This document shows, in pieces, positions 9,893 through 21,540 of a stretch of DNA of 64,000 nucleotides (its first letter is position 1; each line of letters begins with the position of its first letter). Both the position numbers and the translations under genes were made by a program. Source of the DNA: Akanthomyces muscarius (lineage: Eukaryota; Ascomycota; Sordariomycetes; Hypocreales; Cordycipitaceae). Location of the stretch: positions 496,001-560,000 of the forward strand of contig NC_079246.1 of the NCBI RefSeq assembly GCF_028009165.1, written 5' to 3'. The notes below the pieces were generated by a model that searched no databases, had not been told where the DNA came from, and saw nothing but the letters and a program-made list of their open reading frames with translations.

Positions 9893-12291
9893 ATGGCCGA
9901 AGTCGAGGCTACACCCACCTTTGGCGCCGAGCTCAAGGTATTTCACCCCTCATTGATTCAGAGATTCGCGGGTTCTTGTCGCAATGCGACATGAGATCCT
10001 TCGGCGGCGGGCACATCGCAGTAGACGCATACTAACCTCTGCCCCCAGGACGGGTTCAAAGGCGCAAACGGCTGGGTCGGCCACGGAATCTCCTGGCTTG
10101 AAGACATTCAGCAATTTTACCGCGAGCGCGCTGTCATCGAAAAAGATTACAGCGCCAAGCTGGCGGCACTCGCCAAAAAGTACTTTGACAAGAAGAACAA
10201 GAAAACATCTCAGCTGAGCGTTGGTGACTCGCCAAGCATGACTCCTGGCTCTCTCGAAAGGTAGGCCCCGAACTTTGTCGCGACTATTCCAGCCCAATTC
10301 TGATACTAACTCGTGTTTCTTCCATAGCGCTTCCGTTACGACATGGGCGAACCAGCTGACGACCCTCGAAGCCCGCGCGGCCGAGCACGACGCCTACGCA
10401 GGCCATCTTATTTCCCAAGTCGCCGAGCCGCTCAAGTACTACGGTTCACGCTTCGAAGAGCTGCGAAAGCGCCACTCCGACTACGCCGACCACCTCACCT
10501 CTGAGCGCGACGCCTCCTACGAGCACCTGCACAAGATCAAGACCAAGTACGATGCTACCTGCCAAGAGCTCGAGACCCGCCGCAAAAAGTCCGAGTCCAG
10601 CTACGACAAGGCCAAGGCTCAAAACGCATATCAGCAGCAGATGATCGAAATGAACAACGCCAAGAACACATACCTCATCACCATCAATGTCACGAACAAG
10701 CAAAAGGAACTATACTATCATGACTATATTCCGGAAGTCATGGACAGCATCCAAGATCTCAACGAGTTTCGTATAATTAAGCTCAACGGCTTGTGGACAG
10801 TCGCAAGCCAGCTTGAAGAGGGCCTCATGAAGCAAAGCGCTCAGATGATGCAGGGCCTCACCCAGCAAATTGCCAGAAACCAGCCCCATCTCGATTCTAT
10901 GATGTACATGCGCCACAATCTTGGTGGATTCCAAGAGCCTGTCAACAACACCTTCGAAGCCAGCCCTCTCTGGCACGACGATAACCTCATGGTAGTAGAC
11001 GAGCCGGCAAAGGTGTACCTGCGGAATGTGCTAGGCAAGTCCAAATCACAGCTTGGAGAGCTACGACGCGAAGTTGATCGGAAACGCCGTGATGTCGAAT
11101 CTGTCAAGAACTTGAAGCAAAGAGTACGCAACGGCACAGAAAAGAAGGATGAGGTCGAAGTAGTCACTCAACTATTTGCTCTCCAAGAGGACTTACACAG
11201 CGTCAACCGTAAGCGCATAACAGCAGAAGTCGAGACAACAACCATCACGGCCGCTGTCGGTGACGTGACGCTTGGAGCAAACAACCACAATTTCAAGGGC
11301 CAAACGTTCAAGATTCCAACCAACTGCGATCTTTGCGGCGAGCGCATATGGGGGTTGAGTGCCAAAGGTTTCGACTGCAGAGACTGCGGCTACACCTGCC
11401 ATAGCAAGTGTGAGATGAAGGTGCCCGCTGACTGTCCCGGAGAGCAGAGCAAAGAGGACAAGAAAAAACTCAAGGCGGAGCGCCAAGCAGCCACAAATAA
11501 ACTTCTGACACCAGGCTCTGCGGCTTCAACACACACAACTGAGCTGCCTGATCTCAGCAGATCCAACACCATGACTTCGCTTAGCTCCCGCTCAGCCCGC
11601 CGGTCGTTCTCAGGATCGGCGCTTGAGGCACCCGCCGAAGACGAGCAACCCAGGAAACCTAGTCCTTCTCCAACACCAACCGGCGGGCGCAGGAATCGCA
11701 TGGTGGCACCACCTCCCGCAGCAAACGCCTCAGACCCAGCTGGCCACGCAAACGGTGGAAGCGCCGAAAAAAAGGGCAAAATGCTTTACCCTTTCGAAGC
11801 CAATGGCGATGGAGAGCTTACGGTACAAGAAGGACGAGAAGTCGTGTTAGTTGAACCAGATGGTAAGTTGATATATGGGTCACTATACTGCAGTATGAAA
11901 CTAATGTGAACTCATAGATGGATCTGGCTGGGTCAAGATTAGGGCAGGGTACAAGGAAGGCATCGTTCCCACGACGTACGTTGATTTCAGCAGCGCCATT
12001 CCCACACCACAAGCGCGACCGTCATCCACATACTCCAACTCGACGACGTCATCGGTGGCCCCGTCCATGGGCAAGAAGAAGGGACCTGCCGTCGCTCCAA
12101 AGCGAGGCGCCAAGAAGCTCAAGTACGTCGAGGCGCTCTACGACTACACAGCGCAGACGGACACGGAGCATTCCATGACCGAGGGCGAGCGATTTGTGCT
12201 CGTCAAAGAGGACCCGGGCGACGGATGGGCCGAGGTGGAAAAGGCGGGCGTCACGGCCAGCGTGCCTGCGAGCTACGTCCAGCCCGTCTAG
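9893..12291 (+). CDS. bzz1: Bzz1-type F-BAR/C1/SH3 actin regulator
   Basis: Four exons: 9893-9937, 10049-10260, 10328-11862, 11918-12291, giving 721 residues. An FCH/F-BAR membrane-curving domain occupies roughly residues 10-290 and includes WLEDIQQFYRERAVIEKDYS. A C1-type zinc finger is at about 406-455 (HNFKGQTFKIPTNCDLCGER, then CRDCGYTCHSKC). It is followed by a Ser/Pro-rich linker and two SH3 domains at about 569-622 and 666-721 (KYVEALYDYTAQTD). This domain order is that of Bzz1, which binds Las17/WASP and type I myosins at cortical actin patches and promotes actin assembly during endocytosis. All three introns have standard donors and restore frame exactly. It converges on the C2H2 gene downstream. 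Confidence 0.95.
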
Positions 12292-13627
12292 GTGATGCGG
12301 CATGCCGTCGTGGGTTCGCAGCGACGGCGAGCTTGCCATAGTCTGCCATTGTAGAGACCGTGTTGTCGTGCATGTATATACAGACGCGTGGGGGTTGGGA
12401 AAAAGAAAAAGAGCCAGCGCAGGGTTGTTTGTTTCTCATGTTCAAAGTGAGGAAAATCGGGGTGCCTAGCATTTTCGGGGAAAGACGGGGAGCATTGCAT
12501 ATAAATCGTATCGTCGTTTTTCTATTCCTGTCTGTCTGTTTGTCTGTTGGATGCCGTTTTTTTCTGCTCAAGTTGGACAAAAGTAGTAGCATGACTTTTG
12601 CACATATGTTTCTCCCAGCAGCGGTCATAGAAATTAACACTCATGAGAGATCGTTATATCGATACTCTGCTTTACGAATGAGAGAAGAGAGGTTGCCAAA
12701 ATAAGAGGAGTCTGTTCTGTTCGCGGCTGTCGTGCCACGTCTCTATGGATATAAGTGAGATGAAAGAAAAAGGAATATGTGCAGTAAGAAGAAACAATGA
12801 TCAAGTCTCAGGACATCCTTTCCTGTTCCGGCATCGAAAAGAAACCCTTTTCATCCTCGGCCAAGAACCATGGAGCGAGTTTTCGCCCATCTGCGCACGT
12901 CGCTCTATTTGCGTTAACAAAAGAAAACCAAAAAAAAAATCGACCGTTTCTTCCTTTCCTGGGTCGCCAAAAAGCAAGAATCCGTGTGTTTCTTCCCTCG
13001 CCCTGCAAACGAAAAGATCTAGTATTAAAAATAAATTATACAACTTTTTTCTGGTGTGCAAAAAGAAAAAAAAGAAAACCCCAGATTGGGGATGAAGATA
13101 AAAGTACACTTCCAGCATAAAAGGCCGGAAAAGGTGCAGAAATAAAAACAGCCATAGGCATAGGAAGCAATAGAGATGGAAGCATTGTCCTTCACTGAAT
13201 AAAAGAATCCTGTAGCGCCGGCTGCCAAAATCCGACAAAAATTCGAAGCGGTGTGTTACGCAAAAGAGGGGGGAAAATAAAAAAAACATCGATGAGGCAG
13301 CAGTCAGCCTTCCGAGAAAGCTCAGACAGCCGCAGTCGAAATCGTTGTGTGAGAGCGGAATAAAGCGACCTGACCCCCATGGTCAAGGCGACAGAGAAAT
13401 ATCGTTACAAAGCTGGTTTGCTGAAACAAGAACAAAAACCGGTAAAAAGAGGAGAGTATAACCGAGTCTATATATCCGCTGAAATGCAGTCTTCGTAAAA
13501 AGAGGGGGGTATGGGTTGTTTTTTGCGTAAGATTCGTCATAGTGAGTACAAGGAGGTTGTTGTTGTTTTTTTCTTTTTCTTTTTCGTCGTAATTTTCGGC
13601 TTGACGCAGTCCTGTGTCGACGTCGTG
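12292..13627. other. convergent 3' intergenic region
   Basis: 1.3 kb between the stops of bzz1 and the C2H2 gene. Rich in short A and T homopolymers (for example near 12931, 13064 and 13568), as expected for two facing 3' untranslated regions. No gene recognised. Confidence 0.45.
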
Positions 13628-14739
13628 CTAGATCATTTGCGCCGTCGGCGCGCCGAGCCCGTGGCTACCGAGCCCGTGACGGAGCGCATCCTGCAGTTCC
13701 GCTATTTGCGCCATCATGGCGAGCGAGTGCTGCCCCTGCTGCTCCATGTCAGCCTTGAGCTTCTCATTCTCCATGCGCACGCGCTTGATCTCGTCGCGGA
13801 GCTCGGCGACCTCGTCGGAGGCGGTGCCGCCGCTGGACCGGCGCTTGCGCTTCATGCCGGAGCGCTCGCTGTCGTTGTCGTCGGTGTGCGACCCGGCGGC
13901 CGAGTAGTCGGCGCCGGTGCCGCCGCCGTTGCCACCCAGCGGCGAGGCGCCGTCGGGGCTCGTGTGCACGCGGCGCAGGTGCTCGTTGAGGTTCTCCTGG
14001 CGGGAGAAGCCCTTGCCGGTGTGGCGCTTGCAGTTGGGGTGCGGGCAGTTGACCGTATTCTTAGGCCCGCCGTGCTTGTTGTGGACTTCACGCTCGTGGC
14101 GGAGGAGACCGCCGGAATATGTAAAACCGGGCAGATTTTCGCATCCGTCGGCCGGGCAGCGGTAGGGCCGCTCGTGCTTGTCCATGTGTTTGCTGTGAGG
14201 AGTATGTTAGCGACTTGCTATTGCGCAAATGAAATTGTCAGATCCGGAAGGGGGGCTGCTTACTTCCACTCGCACTTCCGCAGGAACGCGCGAATCTCCT
14301 CCTTGCAGTCGTCCAGTGGGCAGTGGAACCTCCCATCGGCTTGCTTGCTGACGGCGCGCGAGGGTTTGGGGATCGGTTTTATGCGGGACGAGGGCAGCGA
14401 GTCGAGGCCGGGCGACGGGTCTTTACTGTCGGGAAGCGCGGGAGACATGTCGGTCGCCGACATGGGCACCTCGAGGGGCGAGGGAAAGTCGCCCGCGCCT
14501 AGGTCGAGCCGCGTGCCGTCATCGTCGGGGCCGCCCGAGTGGTCGTGCAGCATGCTGCGCTCGTCCATGACGTCGCGGTCGTCTTGCAGCATGCCGGCGG
14601 CGTCGGCCGTGTAGTGGCTGAGGTGCTCGGCAACATCGGAGTCGGTAAAGCGCTGGTCGGCGCCGTGGTCGTGCTCGTCGCCGATCGGGGGATAGGCGCC
14701 TTCGTGGATGAAGGACCGGGGCTCGTATGCGACACTCAT
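13628..14739 (-). CDS. C2H2 zinc-finger transcription factor with coiled coil
   Basis: Two exons, 14739-14264 and 14192-13628, 346 residues. An acidic N-terminal half precedes three C2H2-type fingers. The first (FHCPLDDC...) is split by the intron and finishes as CEWNKHMDKH. The second is YRCPADGCENLPGFTYSGG...RHEREVH. The third is VNCPHPNCKRHTGKGFSRQE...HLRRVH. After a basic patch (MKRKRRSS) comes a leucine-heptad coiled coil (DEVAELRDEIKRVRMENEKL). This layout is widespread in Pezizomycotina and points to a nuclear DNA-binding regulator, probably dimeric. Targets are unknown. The frame is open upstream to 15042, but the ATG at 14739 starts the conserved-looking MSVAYEP and is preferred. Confidence 0.85.
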
Positions 14740-16213
14740 GATGCTGGATGTGTGAGGCAACAGGGCGCAACGGCGCAGAGTTGGCTTGTGACGAAGAAGA
14801 GGAAAAAAGCCAAGGCGCGGTGCGCAAACAGGACAACGGCAACCAGGCCGGGAAGAAATTGGCGCGGAACAACAGAAGGAAGAAAGAAACGCGCAACGGC
14901 GGGTATCGTATAGTACAGAGGCGAAACAGGTCGCCTTGATGGACGCTGGGCTTGGTGTAAGCGGCGTCGAGGTGTAAGAGGTATGTGGATTGGAATCGCG
15001 ACAGGGAGCGGCCTGAAAATTCTGGTTGAAAGGGAGATCCAAGCCAAGGCAAACACGCAGCGCGAGCGATCAAGGTGAGTGATTAGTCAGAATCAGCACG
15101 TGATGTGATTAGTCAGGGTCGTTGACAGGTGCGGCCGTCCAGAATAGGAAATGGGCAGTTTATTGAGCGTTTGACGTTTTCTCTTTTCTCCTTGCCATCG
15201 TCTTTGCCAAAACGGGGAATCTGGCGGCCTTTATTCAAGTGAGCGAACGAGCATGCTAGGCACCCGCCGGCCATGACTCTATATCGCCGCCTTCTTTTTT
15301 GCCCGAATGGGCCGGGATGCTGGTGACTCATTGGTTCTGGTCTCGTGAAAGTCAGCGCGGCGAATCGCGGTGGGGCGCGAGGCTGCACTCGTTCAACCCG
15401 TCCAAGGGCCAATAGCAACCCGTTACATCTCGACGCCGCCTGGAATCCGTTATCCCTGTCTCTCTCGTTGGCTGATATCCTCGAGGCAGACACTCACATA
15501 TGCTCTCTCATTCGGTCAGACTGAGCTTCCGCTCGAGCGGCTGCAGCCTCGCGCCCCCCTTTTCTCTCAGCCTCGTGTTCGGTGGCGTGGGTGACGCGTG
15601 GGACACCTTGGGCAGGAATCCTGCCAGCTCCAGGCATACGCGGGCCATGGTGCCTTGTATTACCTAAAGGCGTGCATTAATATCTGTCATGTGAAGTCGC
15701 CAAGGATTCGTTCCTAGCCAGCGCACCCAGCGGTGCCTGCATATCGCAACTAGGATGCGCTGCCTCCCGTGAATGACGGCTTTGCACAGGCAGCCCGACG
15801 AGAGGCAACGGTTACACTATGCAGAGGAGAAGTGCCTATGACATTGCTTCCTGCGATCTTACTCCGGGTTCACCTTCTACTTCCGCTAGGCACGACATAT
15901 ACAGCTCTGACATGGCAGCGCCACGTTGACACCTGTCAGGTCACCTGCCACCTAGACACTGATGATGTACGAGTACAGACGGACATCATCATCAAACATT
16001 TGTGAACCTCGCGCAACATTCTACTGCTTTCATGAACCACAACAAGTGTGGTATATTCAGGACTCACGTGAAGAGGGGAGACAGTCACAGACACGTCAGT
16101 CAGGAGGAGGGCAGTTAGGCAGCGGGCAGCGATGCCTTGCCCCAGTGATTTCCCAACAAATAATTCTAAACAAATCCCTACCAATAACAGAGCACTAAAC
16201 AGCAGCTCATAGC
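14740..16213. other. promoter and intergenic region
   Basis: Upstream region of the C2H2 gene followed by sequence without a convincing gene. Several short frames on both strands (for example 15113-15493) show no family resemblance. Confidence 0.4.
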
Positions 16214-17038
16214 CTAACTACGGCGTTGTGAATACCATAAAGCTTCCAAGGAAAACATAGGTGTGGTTAGCTCGTGTGCCTGCCAAGTGTGTTGTAGACC
16301 ATTCTTACCTTCAAGAGCATCTTTGGGACCCGTGGCGCTCTCGTATGACCCTGCCCAGCATCGGGAAATGATTTCGCCCAAAGCTCCCATGGGCAGCACA
16401 TCGGGAAACATGCCTTTCCTGAATCTCGCTCTGATTTCCTCGTCGCTAAACTCGACAAATGGCTCGCTGCCGGTCTTCAGTTCGTACAGGGCAGAGCCGA
16501 GTGCGAACAAGTCGCCTTGCACCGTGGCGCGATTTCCAGGATACTCGTGACTTGCCAGAACCTGAGCCAGCAGAGTGTCTGAGCTAAAAGAACAGCACCA
16601 AGCAAAGTCGGCCAGTTTGGCATTTCCTGGCGCATCTATCATCACATGGGAAAGCATCACACTTCCGTGAATAATGCCAGCCGCGTGGACAAATTCCAGC
16701 GCCTGCGCTATTTGCACCATCCACATCGCTTCAAACGAGTGGCCGATTCCCTTGTATCGGATGTGCGACCGCAGGTCGGTCATCGCAGCGTATTCGAGGC
16801 GGAGGCCGTACGTCTCCACGCCACCGTAATACTTGAGAAGCCATGGATGGCTACCTAGCTCCTGCAGCCTCTCGTAGACTCCCTTCTCTTGCAAAATCCC
16901 GCGCCAGCTCCGAGTGTCAACGGGCCATTTGACGACTGTTTGGGTCCTTCGATCGAGCACGATCCGGCCAGTGGTCCCGTAACAAACAACATCTTGCTGC
17001 CCGAAACCGGTGGGATACTGGGGAAATGAGGCGTCCAT
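16214..17038 (-). CDS. protein kinase-like protein, probable pseudokinase
   Basis: Open frame of 274 residues from the ATG at 17038. The kinase fold is recognisable: a Gly loop (CYGTTGRIV), the lysine strand (TVVKWP), helix and hinge regions, and the GDLFALGSALYEL segment. The catalytic loop reads GIIHGSVMLSHVMID, with Ser where the catalytic Asp (HRD/HGD) belongs and His where the Asn belongs. The DFG motif is DFA. It is therefore likely unable to transfer phosphate. The layout resembles fungus-specific kinases with HGD catalytic loops. A possible 66-nt intron (16308-16243; GTAAGA donor, GGAAG acceptor) is in frame and stop-free, so the protein is either 274 or 252 residues with the same last nine residues. 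Confidence 0.75.
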   Translation of the reverse strand: MDASFPQYPTGFGQQDVVCYGTTGRIVLDRRTQTVVKWPVDTRSWRGILQEKGVYERLQELGSHPWLLKYYGGVETYGLRLEYAAMTDLRSHIRYKGIGHSFEAMWMVQIAQALEFVHAAGIIHGSVMLSHVMIDAPGNAKLADFAWCCSFSSDTLLAQVLASHEYPGNRATVQGDLFALGSALYELKTGSEPFVEFSDEEIRARFRKGMFPDVLPMGALGEIISRCWAGSYESATGPKDALEGKNGLQHTWQAHELTTPMFSLEALWYSQRRS

Positions 17039-17101
17039 TTTCTGCAGCTGTAGTTATGTACCGAAAGGAAAACGAAAGAAACAGCAAGTTCCTTTCGGAA
17101 T

Positions 17102-17111
17102 GTATATATAT
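17102..17111 (-). promoter_or_regulatory. TATA-like element of kinase-like gene
   Basis: An alternating TATATATA run lies about 65 nt upstream of the ATG at 17038 on the minus strand, a normal TATA distance. Confidence 0.35.
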
Positions 17112-17310
17112 TTATCATGTTGAGCCTGCGTAACTTGGTCAAACACGTTAAAGCCTCCAGTCAACAGTGAGTAAGTGATGGCTGCCGGGCTGCACGCGCC
17201 GTAAACAAAAACACTGACCACAAACGCCTATCAGTAGATGCTTGGTGTCACTTGTGGTCACTGTTGACGGCATCCCTATTACACATGTTTGTTTCTTTGC
17301 CAGCAGAGAT

Positions 17311-19164
17311 TCAGTCATTTTTAAATCCCAGGAGTAACAGTCCGACAGTGGCGAAGCATAACCCAACCATCACAGGCAGCGCTACCCATACGCCGCCCAA
17401 ATGTAGGCCAAACTTGAAGACTTGCGCAATAAATGGCGCCATTGCCAAGTTGCCAATCCCCTCTACAGTGTTGATGCAACTAAAGAGCATGACTGAATTC
17501 TCGCCGACGGCTAGAACGAGCAGATTTCTAAACACCAAGTTGTACACTGTGCCCAGGTTCCAAACACCCACACCTGGTGGCGGTTAGCTGTGCGTGTGGC
17601 CAAGAGGCACGAAAGCGCCGCCAAGAAGCGAACAAAACAAAACAAGACAAAACAACGAACGACTTACCGATGAAAAAGGTTACCCCTGTTGGTGAAAGTA
17701 CCATCAGACCACCGCCCAGGAGAAACAACAGGCCGCAGTACCAAGCTTCAGTTTAACTGTCATAATGTACGATGCGCCGGGCAATAGTATCATTGAAGAT
17801 ACGAGAGTCACAATGATTTGCATGGCAGAGAGATATGATAGCTTTATAGTAGGTTCGATAGTCAGCTTTGTGGCAAATGTGTCGGCACGTCGGAATTCTT
17901 ACCTGAGCCCAAGTCCATCCAAACTTTCTGCGCATAATCTCCGAGCTGAGGTTTGCTTGCCAAGCGAGCGTCATTATCACCAAACAGAGGGCAATCCTAA
18001 CTACGTGAGCATTGCATCTCTGTAGAAGATAGGAAAATCCTTGTCTGGTTTCTGTGACGACGTTGAAGAGTTTCGCTTTCAGCCGCCCGATGGCGGGCGC
18101 AGCGGGCTGCTCCTCATCACGTAGGCCACCGTCGCTCCCGCTTGCGCCGCAATCATCAAGCGCAATCTTTGTCGACTTTGGCTCAACAATGAACAAGGCA
18201 AAAACGACGCCCAGAAAGGAACAAGCCAAGCTACCCCACAGCAGTGGCCAAGGACCGTGCAGCTCCAAAAGCTTGGAGGAAACCACGGTAGCGATCAGTC
18301 GAGGCCCGTAAGAGAGCGCGGTGATGACGGAGATGATTGACGCGCTAGGATGACAGTTAGCAAGTTGATACACGCTGTTGTTTAAGTGTCCTGTTGATTT
18401 CGAGACGAACCGAGAAGCATCAGTGGTGAGGCCTGTGACGTTGGCGAACAAGAGAGCGTTGGAGACGGTAAAACCACCGCCGACAAACAACAGAAGCGGC
18501 GCCGTCCAAACTAGATGCACGGAAAATAAATCGGGCCAAAAGCCTTGATACCAGATTAGACGTCGAGGAGACTAGGCAAGGCTTAATGGAAAACTCACAT
18601 ATAATTCTCGAAAATGCGACAGCTACAGCCATCCCAAAGGCATTCAGCACGAAAAAGGGCTTTTGCCCATAGCGGTCCGCCAGCAAAGCATATGGGATCG
18701 CGCAGAGCAATCCTGCATCAAAAGTCAGCCACAAGTTTCTTTTTGGATAAATGAGACTGATGGAAATCATTGCAGAATATGAAAAACAAAAAAAAAGACA
18801 AACCTGGAGTGAGCTGAGCAGTGCTGTACCATCCCAGCAGGACGGCTAGCTCGGACTGAACATCATCAGCGGCACCACAGTACTTTGCGTCGGTGCGGCC
18901 GTGCAACTCCCGGCAGAGATTCTCTTCCACAGCCTGGTGAAAAGCGTTGGCGGGGAATGTCTGCCCGAGCTCGAGAGCAATAAAGTAGGAAATGTAAACG
19001 GCGATGTTGAGGGCGGAGATTGGCTGCGTAAACGGTGAACACTTGCTCTGGCGGTGCTCAGTATCGTCGTCGCCCAACAACGGCGCGTTTTCATCCGCTG
19101 GAAGCCGCTCATGATTGTCGGAAGCGGATGGGCGCTCCTCTGGCTCAGTCTCCCGTCGCGACAT
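17311..19164 (-). CDS. MFS transporter, apparent frameshift
   Basis: Six exons inferred: 19164-18804, 18712-18599, 18510-18411, 18344-17903, 17841-17668, 17573-17311. After a polar N-terminus (PADENAPLLGDDD) come about 12 hydrophobic segments and the MFS loop 2-3 motif ADRYGQKPF. The protein should be a plasma- or vacuolar-membrane transporter; the substrate is unknown. Five of the six exons join in phase. Exon 5 does not. It reads LSYLSAMQIIVTLVSSMILL in one frame, then WYCGLLFLLGGGLMVLSPTG in another, switching near 17741-17752. The next exon needs the second frame. Either the gene is newly broken or a base is wrong in the assembly. An alternative start at 19185 adds seven residues. Confidence 0.75.
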
Positions 19165-20168
19165 TTTTTCTCCTTCGGAGATCAACGAAGACGGTGTTCT
19201 AAATTTTCATTTCTTAATTCGAGTCCAAACGTTACGCGGGGCAAACCGTTCTTCCCCACGATTGTTGTAGAATTGTAGGCTGCGTCAATACTACGGCCGC
19301 AAAGGCTGGACACTAGCGATTAGTCAACAAGGCTGAGATGGAACTTTTGTGTGAATGGTTGCGTCAAGGCAGTGCCAGCGATGCCACAAGGATTGAGTGC
19401 TAATCGAACAGCCCCGTAATGGAGTGTTTTACTGCTTAATTGAATAGACCCAACGTACCCTGCTAATTTTGCGAGATGCGGAAGCAGCCGCTCCTCTTCA
19501 CATGGCTGCTGTGTAAGTCGACGTGCTCTTTCAACTATCAATACGCGGATATTGAGCGCGAAATGAAGTGCGAGAGAAGATGTTATCAAAGTAGCAGCCA
19601 GAAAGGATTAGGAGAAACAAGTTACGACTAATAAATGAGAAGATCAGACTCGCGGAGTTCTGAATTTGCACTTATAGGTTGGTTTAGCTTACGCCCCCCC
19701 CCCGTCGCTAGTGGTTCCCCTGGTCATCCAGCGAGGGCCGCCATGTAACTAATGGAGGCTCAAGCGGAACGGAGCGGGCCAAGCCGCCATTTTCAACATA
19801 CACCATGCGCTACGAAGCCTCTATGAGATGTATGACTCCGTAGGTTATGGTAATAGCATGTGACTCAACAGGCGTAGTCAACACAATTTTCTTGCCTGCT
19901 TAAAGTTTTGTGGTTGAAGATTGCTTTCCGGAGAACAAGCCTCGATTTGTGGTACCTGCTACCTTTGGATCAGGCAGAACATATATAAAAAAGTGTTCTA
20001 CGAACAGCTTTTTACTTCGAAATAGGAGATAGGATCGAGAACGAGAAGAACTGCATTGATTGTCACTTCCACTTCTTCAGACCAATCCATCATTTCTCAC
20101 CTTCGACATCCTCCTTTTTGCGAACATCGTCACCCGTCATCTCTTAGTCGACATTTTACGAGTCTTCA
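19165..20168. other. divergent promoter region
   Basis: Separates the MFS transporter (minus) from the AIG2-like gene (plus). It includes a run of nine or more C near 19694 and AT-rich sequence near the plus-strand start. No gene recognised. Confidence 0.4.
19981..19990 (+). promoter_or_regulatory. TATA-like element of AIG2-like gene
   Basis: ATATATAAAA lies about 180 nt upstream of the ATG at 20169, leaving room for a leader of roughly 150 nt. Confidence 0.3.
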
Positions 20169-21149
20169 ATGAACATGGATCTTCTGAGTGCTTGCGAGAG
20201 CCTCGCATCTAATGTTCTTCAGTGCAGCGCCACAGACACATTTGATCTTCAGATACCCGAGTCTGATGTCGAGCACTGGCAGCTGTTGTTCCAGATAACT
20301 CGCGCCGAAGCCATCGACGAGATCAGAGATTGGCGTTTGGATTTTAGTCGAGAGTCCCTCTCTCGATCCGCCTGGGACGCGATCAAAGAATCCGATTTTG
20401 CAATTGGTTTCACGAAAGAGTCATACGAGTACAGTCTCGCGCGTGGATGGAAACTCAAGCGCCACCATGTGACTAGTACGGACAACACTGGCAAGTATTT
20501 GCTCCGAATTGAAGAGACACTGCCTAGCATCGCCACGATTCAAGATCTCTTGGATACCAAGAAATTGGATTTTGTGTCTGGACTGGATGACGAAGGCAAC
20601 TCTGTGCAATTTTGCTACATGAGTGCACAGATGAGGAGTCTGCTCCTGAGCCGTCTTGCTTCGTCCGACAGCGTCCAGTTCCGGCCAAATTTTATTCGGG
20701 TCTCAATCGCCGCTAAAGATCTGTCCGCGGACTCCAGACACCCGACCCTGGGGATCGATTCGACTCTTCCGCAGTATAGGCTGCAGTCAAATGCAGAAAG
20801 CTTACGGCCCTCACAGAATGAATATCCCGTTCCGTATTTCTTCTACAGCACGTTGGCAGAGCAAGCCATCCTAGCGCGTGCTCTCGGAATTTCCAATCAC
20901 AACGATATCAAATACCAGCCAGCGACCGTGGCAGGAGCAGCGCTGACGACATGGGCGGGCAAATACCGAGGCCTGGTGGATGGTGGCTACGGCGACGAAG
21001 TGGATGGGATGGTATACTTGGTCAAGTCTCGCGAAGAAGAAGAAGCACTAAGAATCTATGAAACAGCCAAATATGAGGTTGTGAGATGCGCTATTTATTT
21101 TAAAGGCGAGGCTCAGTCTCATATGGGCCTTACATTCCGGCTCATTTAA
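20169..21149 (+). CDS. AIG2/gamma-glutamylcyclotransferase-like protein
   Basis: Single exon, 326 residues; a second ATG two codons in is also possible. The first ~220 residues are not recognised. The C-terminal ~100 residues fit the AIG2-like / GGCT fold: YPVPYFFYSTLAEQAILARA (the usual YFFYGTL start), PATVAGAALTTWAGKYRGLV, EVDGMVYLV, and the closing EEALRIYETAKYEVVRC. Members act on gamma-glutamyl or related amide bonds, but many fungal ones have no known substrate. The Gly usual in YGTL is Ser here. The protein ends at LTFRLI, at the family's usual end, so a further exon is unlikely. Confidence 0.7.
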   Translation: MNMDLLSACESLASNVLQCSATDTFDLQIPESDVEHWQLLFQITRAEAIDEIRDWRLDFSRESLSRSAWDAIKESDFAIGFTKESYEYSLARGWKLKRHHVTSTDNTGKYLLRIEETLPSIATIQDLLDTKKLDFVSGLDDEGNSVQFCYMSAQMRSLLLSRLASSDSVQFRPNFIRVSIAAKDLSADSRHPTLGIDSTLPQYRLQSNAESLRPSQNEYPVPYFFYSTLAEQAILARALGISNHNDIKYQPATVAGAALTTWAGKYRGLVDGGYGDEVDGMVYLVKSREEEEALRIYETAKYEVVRCAIYFKGEAQSHMGLTFRLI

Positions 21150-21540
21150 CTTCTCAATAGACCAAGGCAGCGAGTATACTTCAAGCAGCTGCGCAGAACG
21201 GTCATTGGACGCTTGGCAACGTAGTCTGCAAATTGAATGGCTACAGTACTTACAAGATTAGTGAGCTTAATGTTATACGGATATCGGGAGTTACTTTGCT
21301 AGCTCTGCTGCCTCGGCGCGAGCGGGGAAGCTCGCTACGCACCATCCGCTCAAACTCTCTTTGGCCACCAAAGTGAATGACCCGTTTTCAGCTACGAAAG
21401 GCAAATGAGAGCATTTCAATATTTCAATTGTAATCACAGTGTCGTTTATTAAGTAGAAACTATCAATTAAAGTATTACCGCAACGAATGATGTGATTTGG
21501 TGCGACAGCCACGCATTGGGTAACTCCATAGCGTCTGCAT
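21150..21540. other. convergent 3' intergenic region
   Basis: Short AT-rich gap between the AIG2-like gene and the hydrolase, which face each other. No gene seen. Confidence 0.4.

Noticed and set aside
13511..14614. 367-codon plus-strand open frame
   Set aside because: Antisense to the C2H2 transcription factor; low-complexity Val/Ala/Leu.
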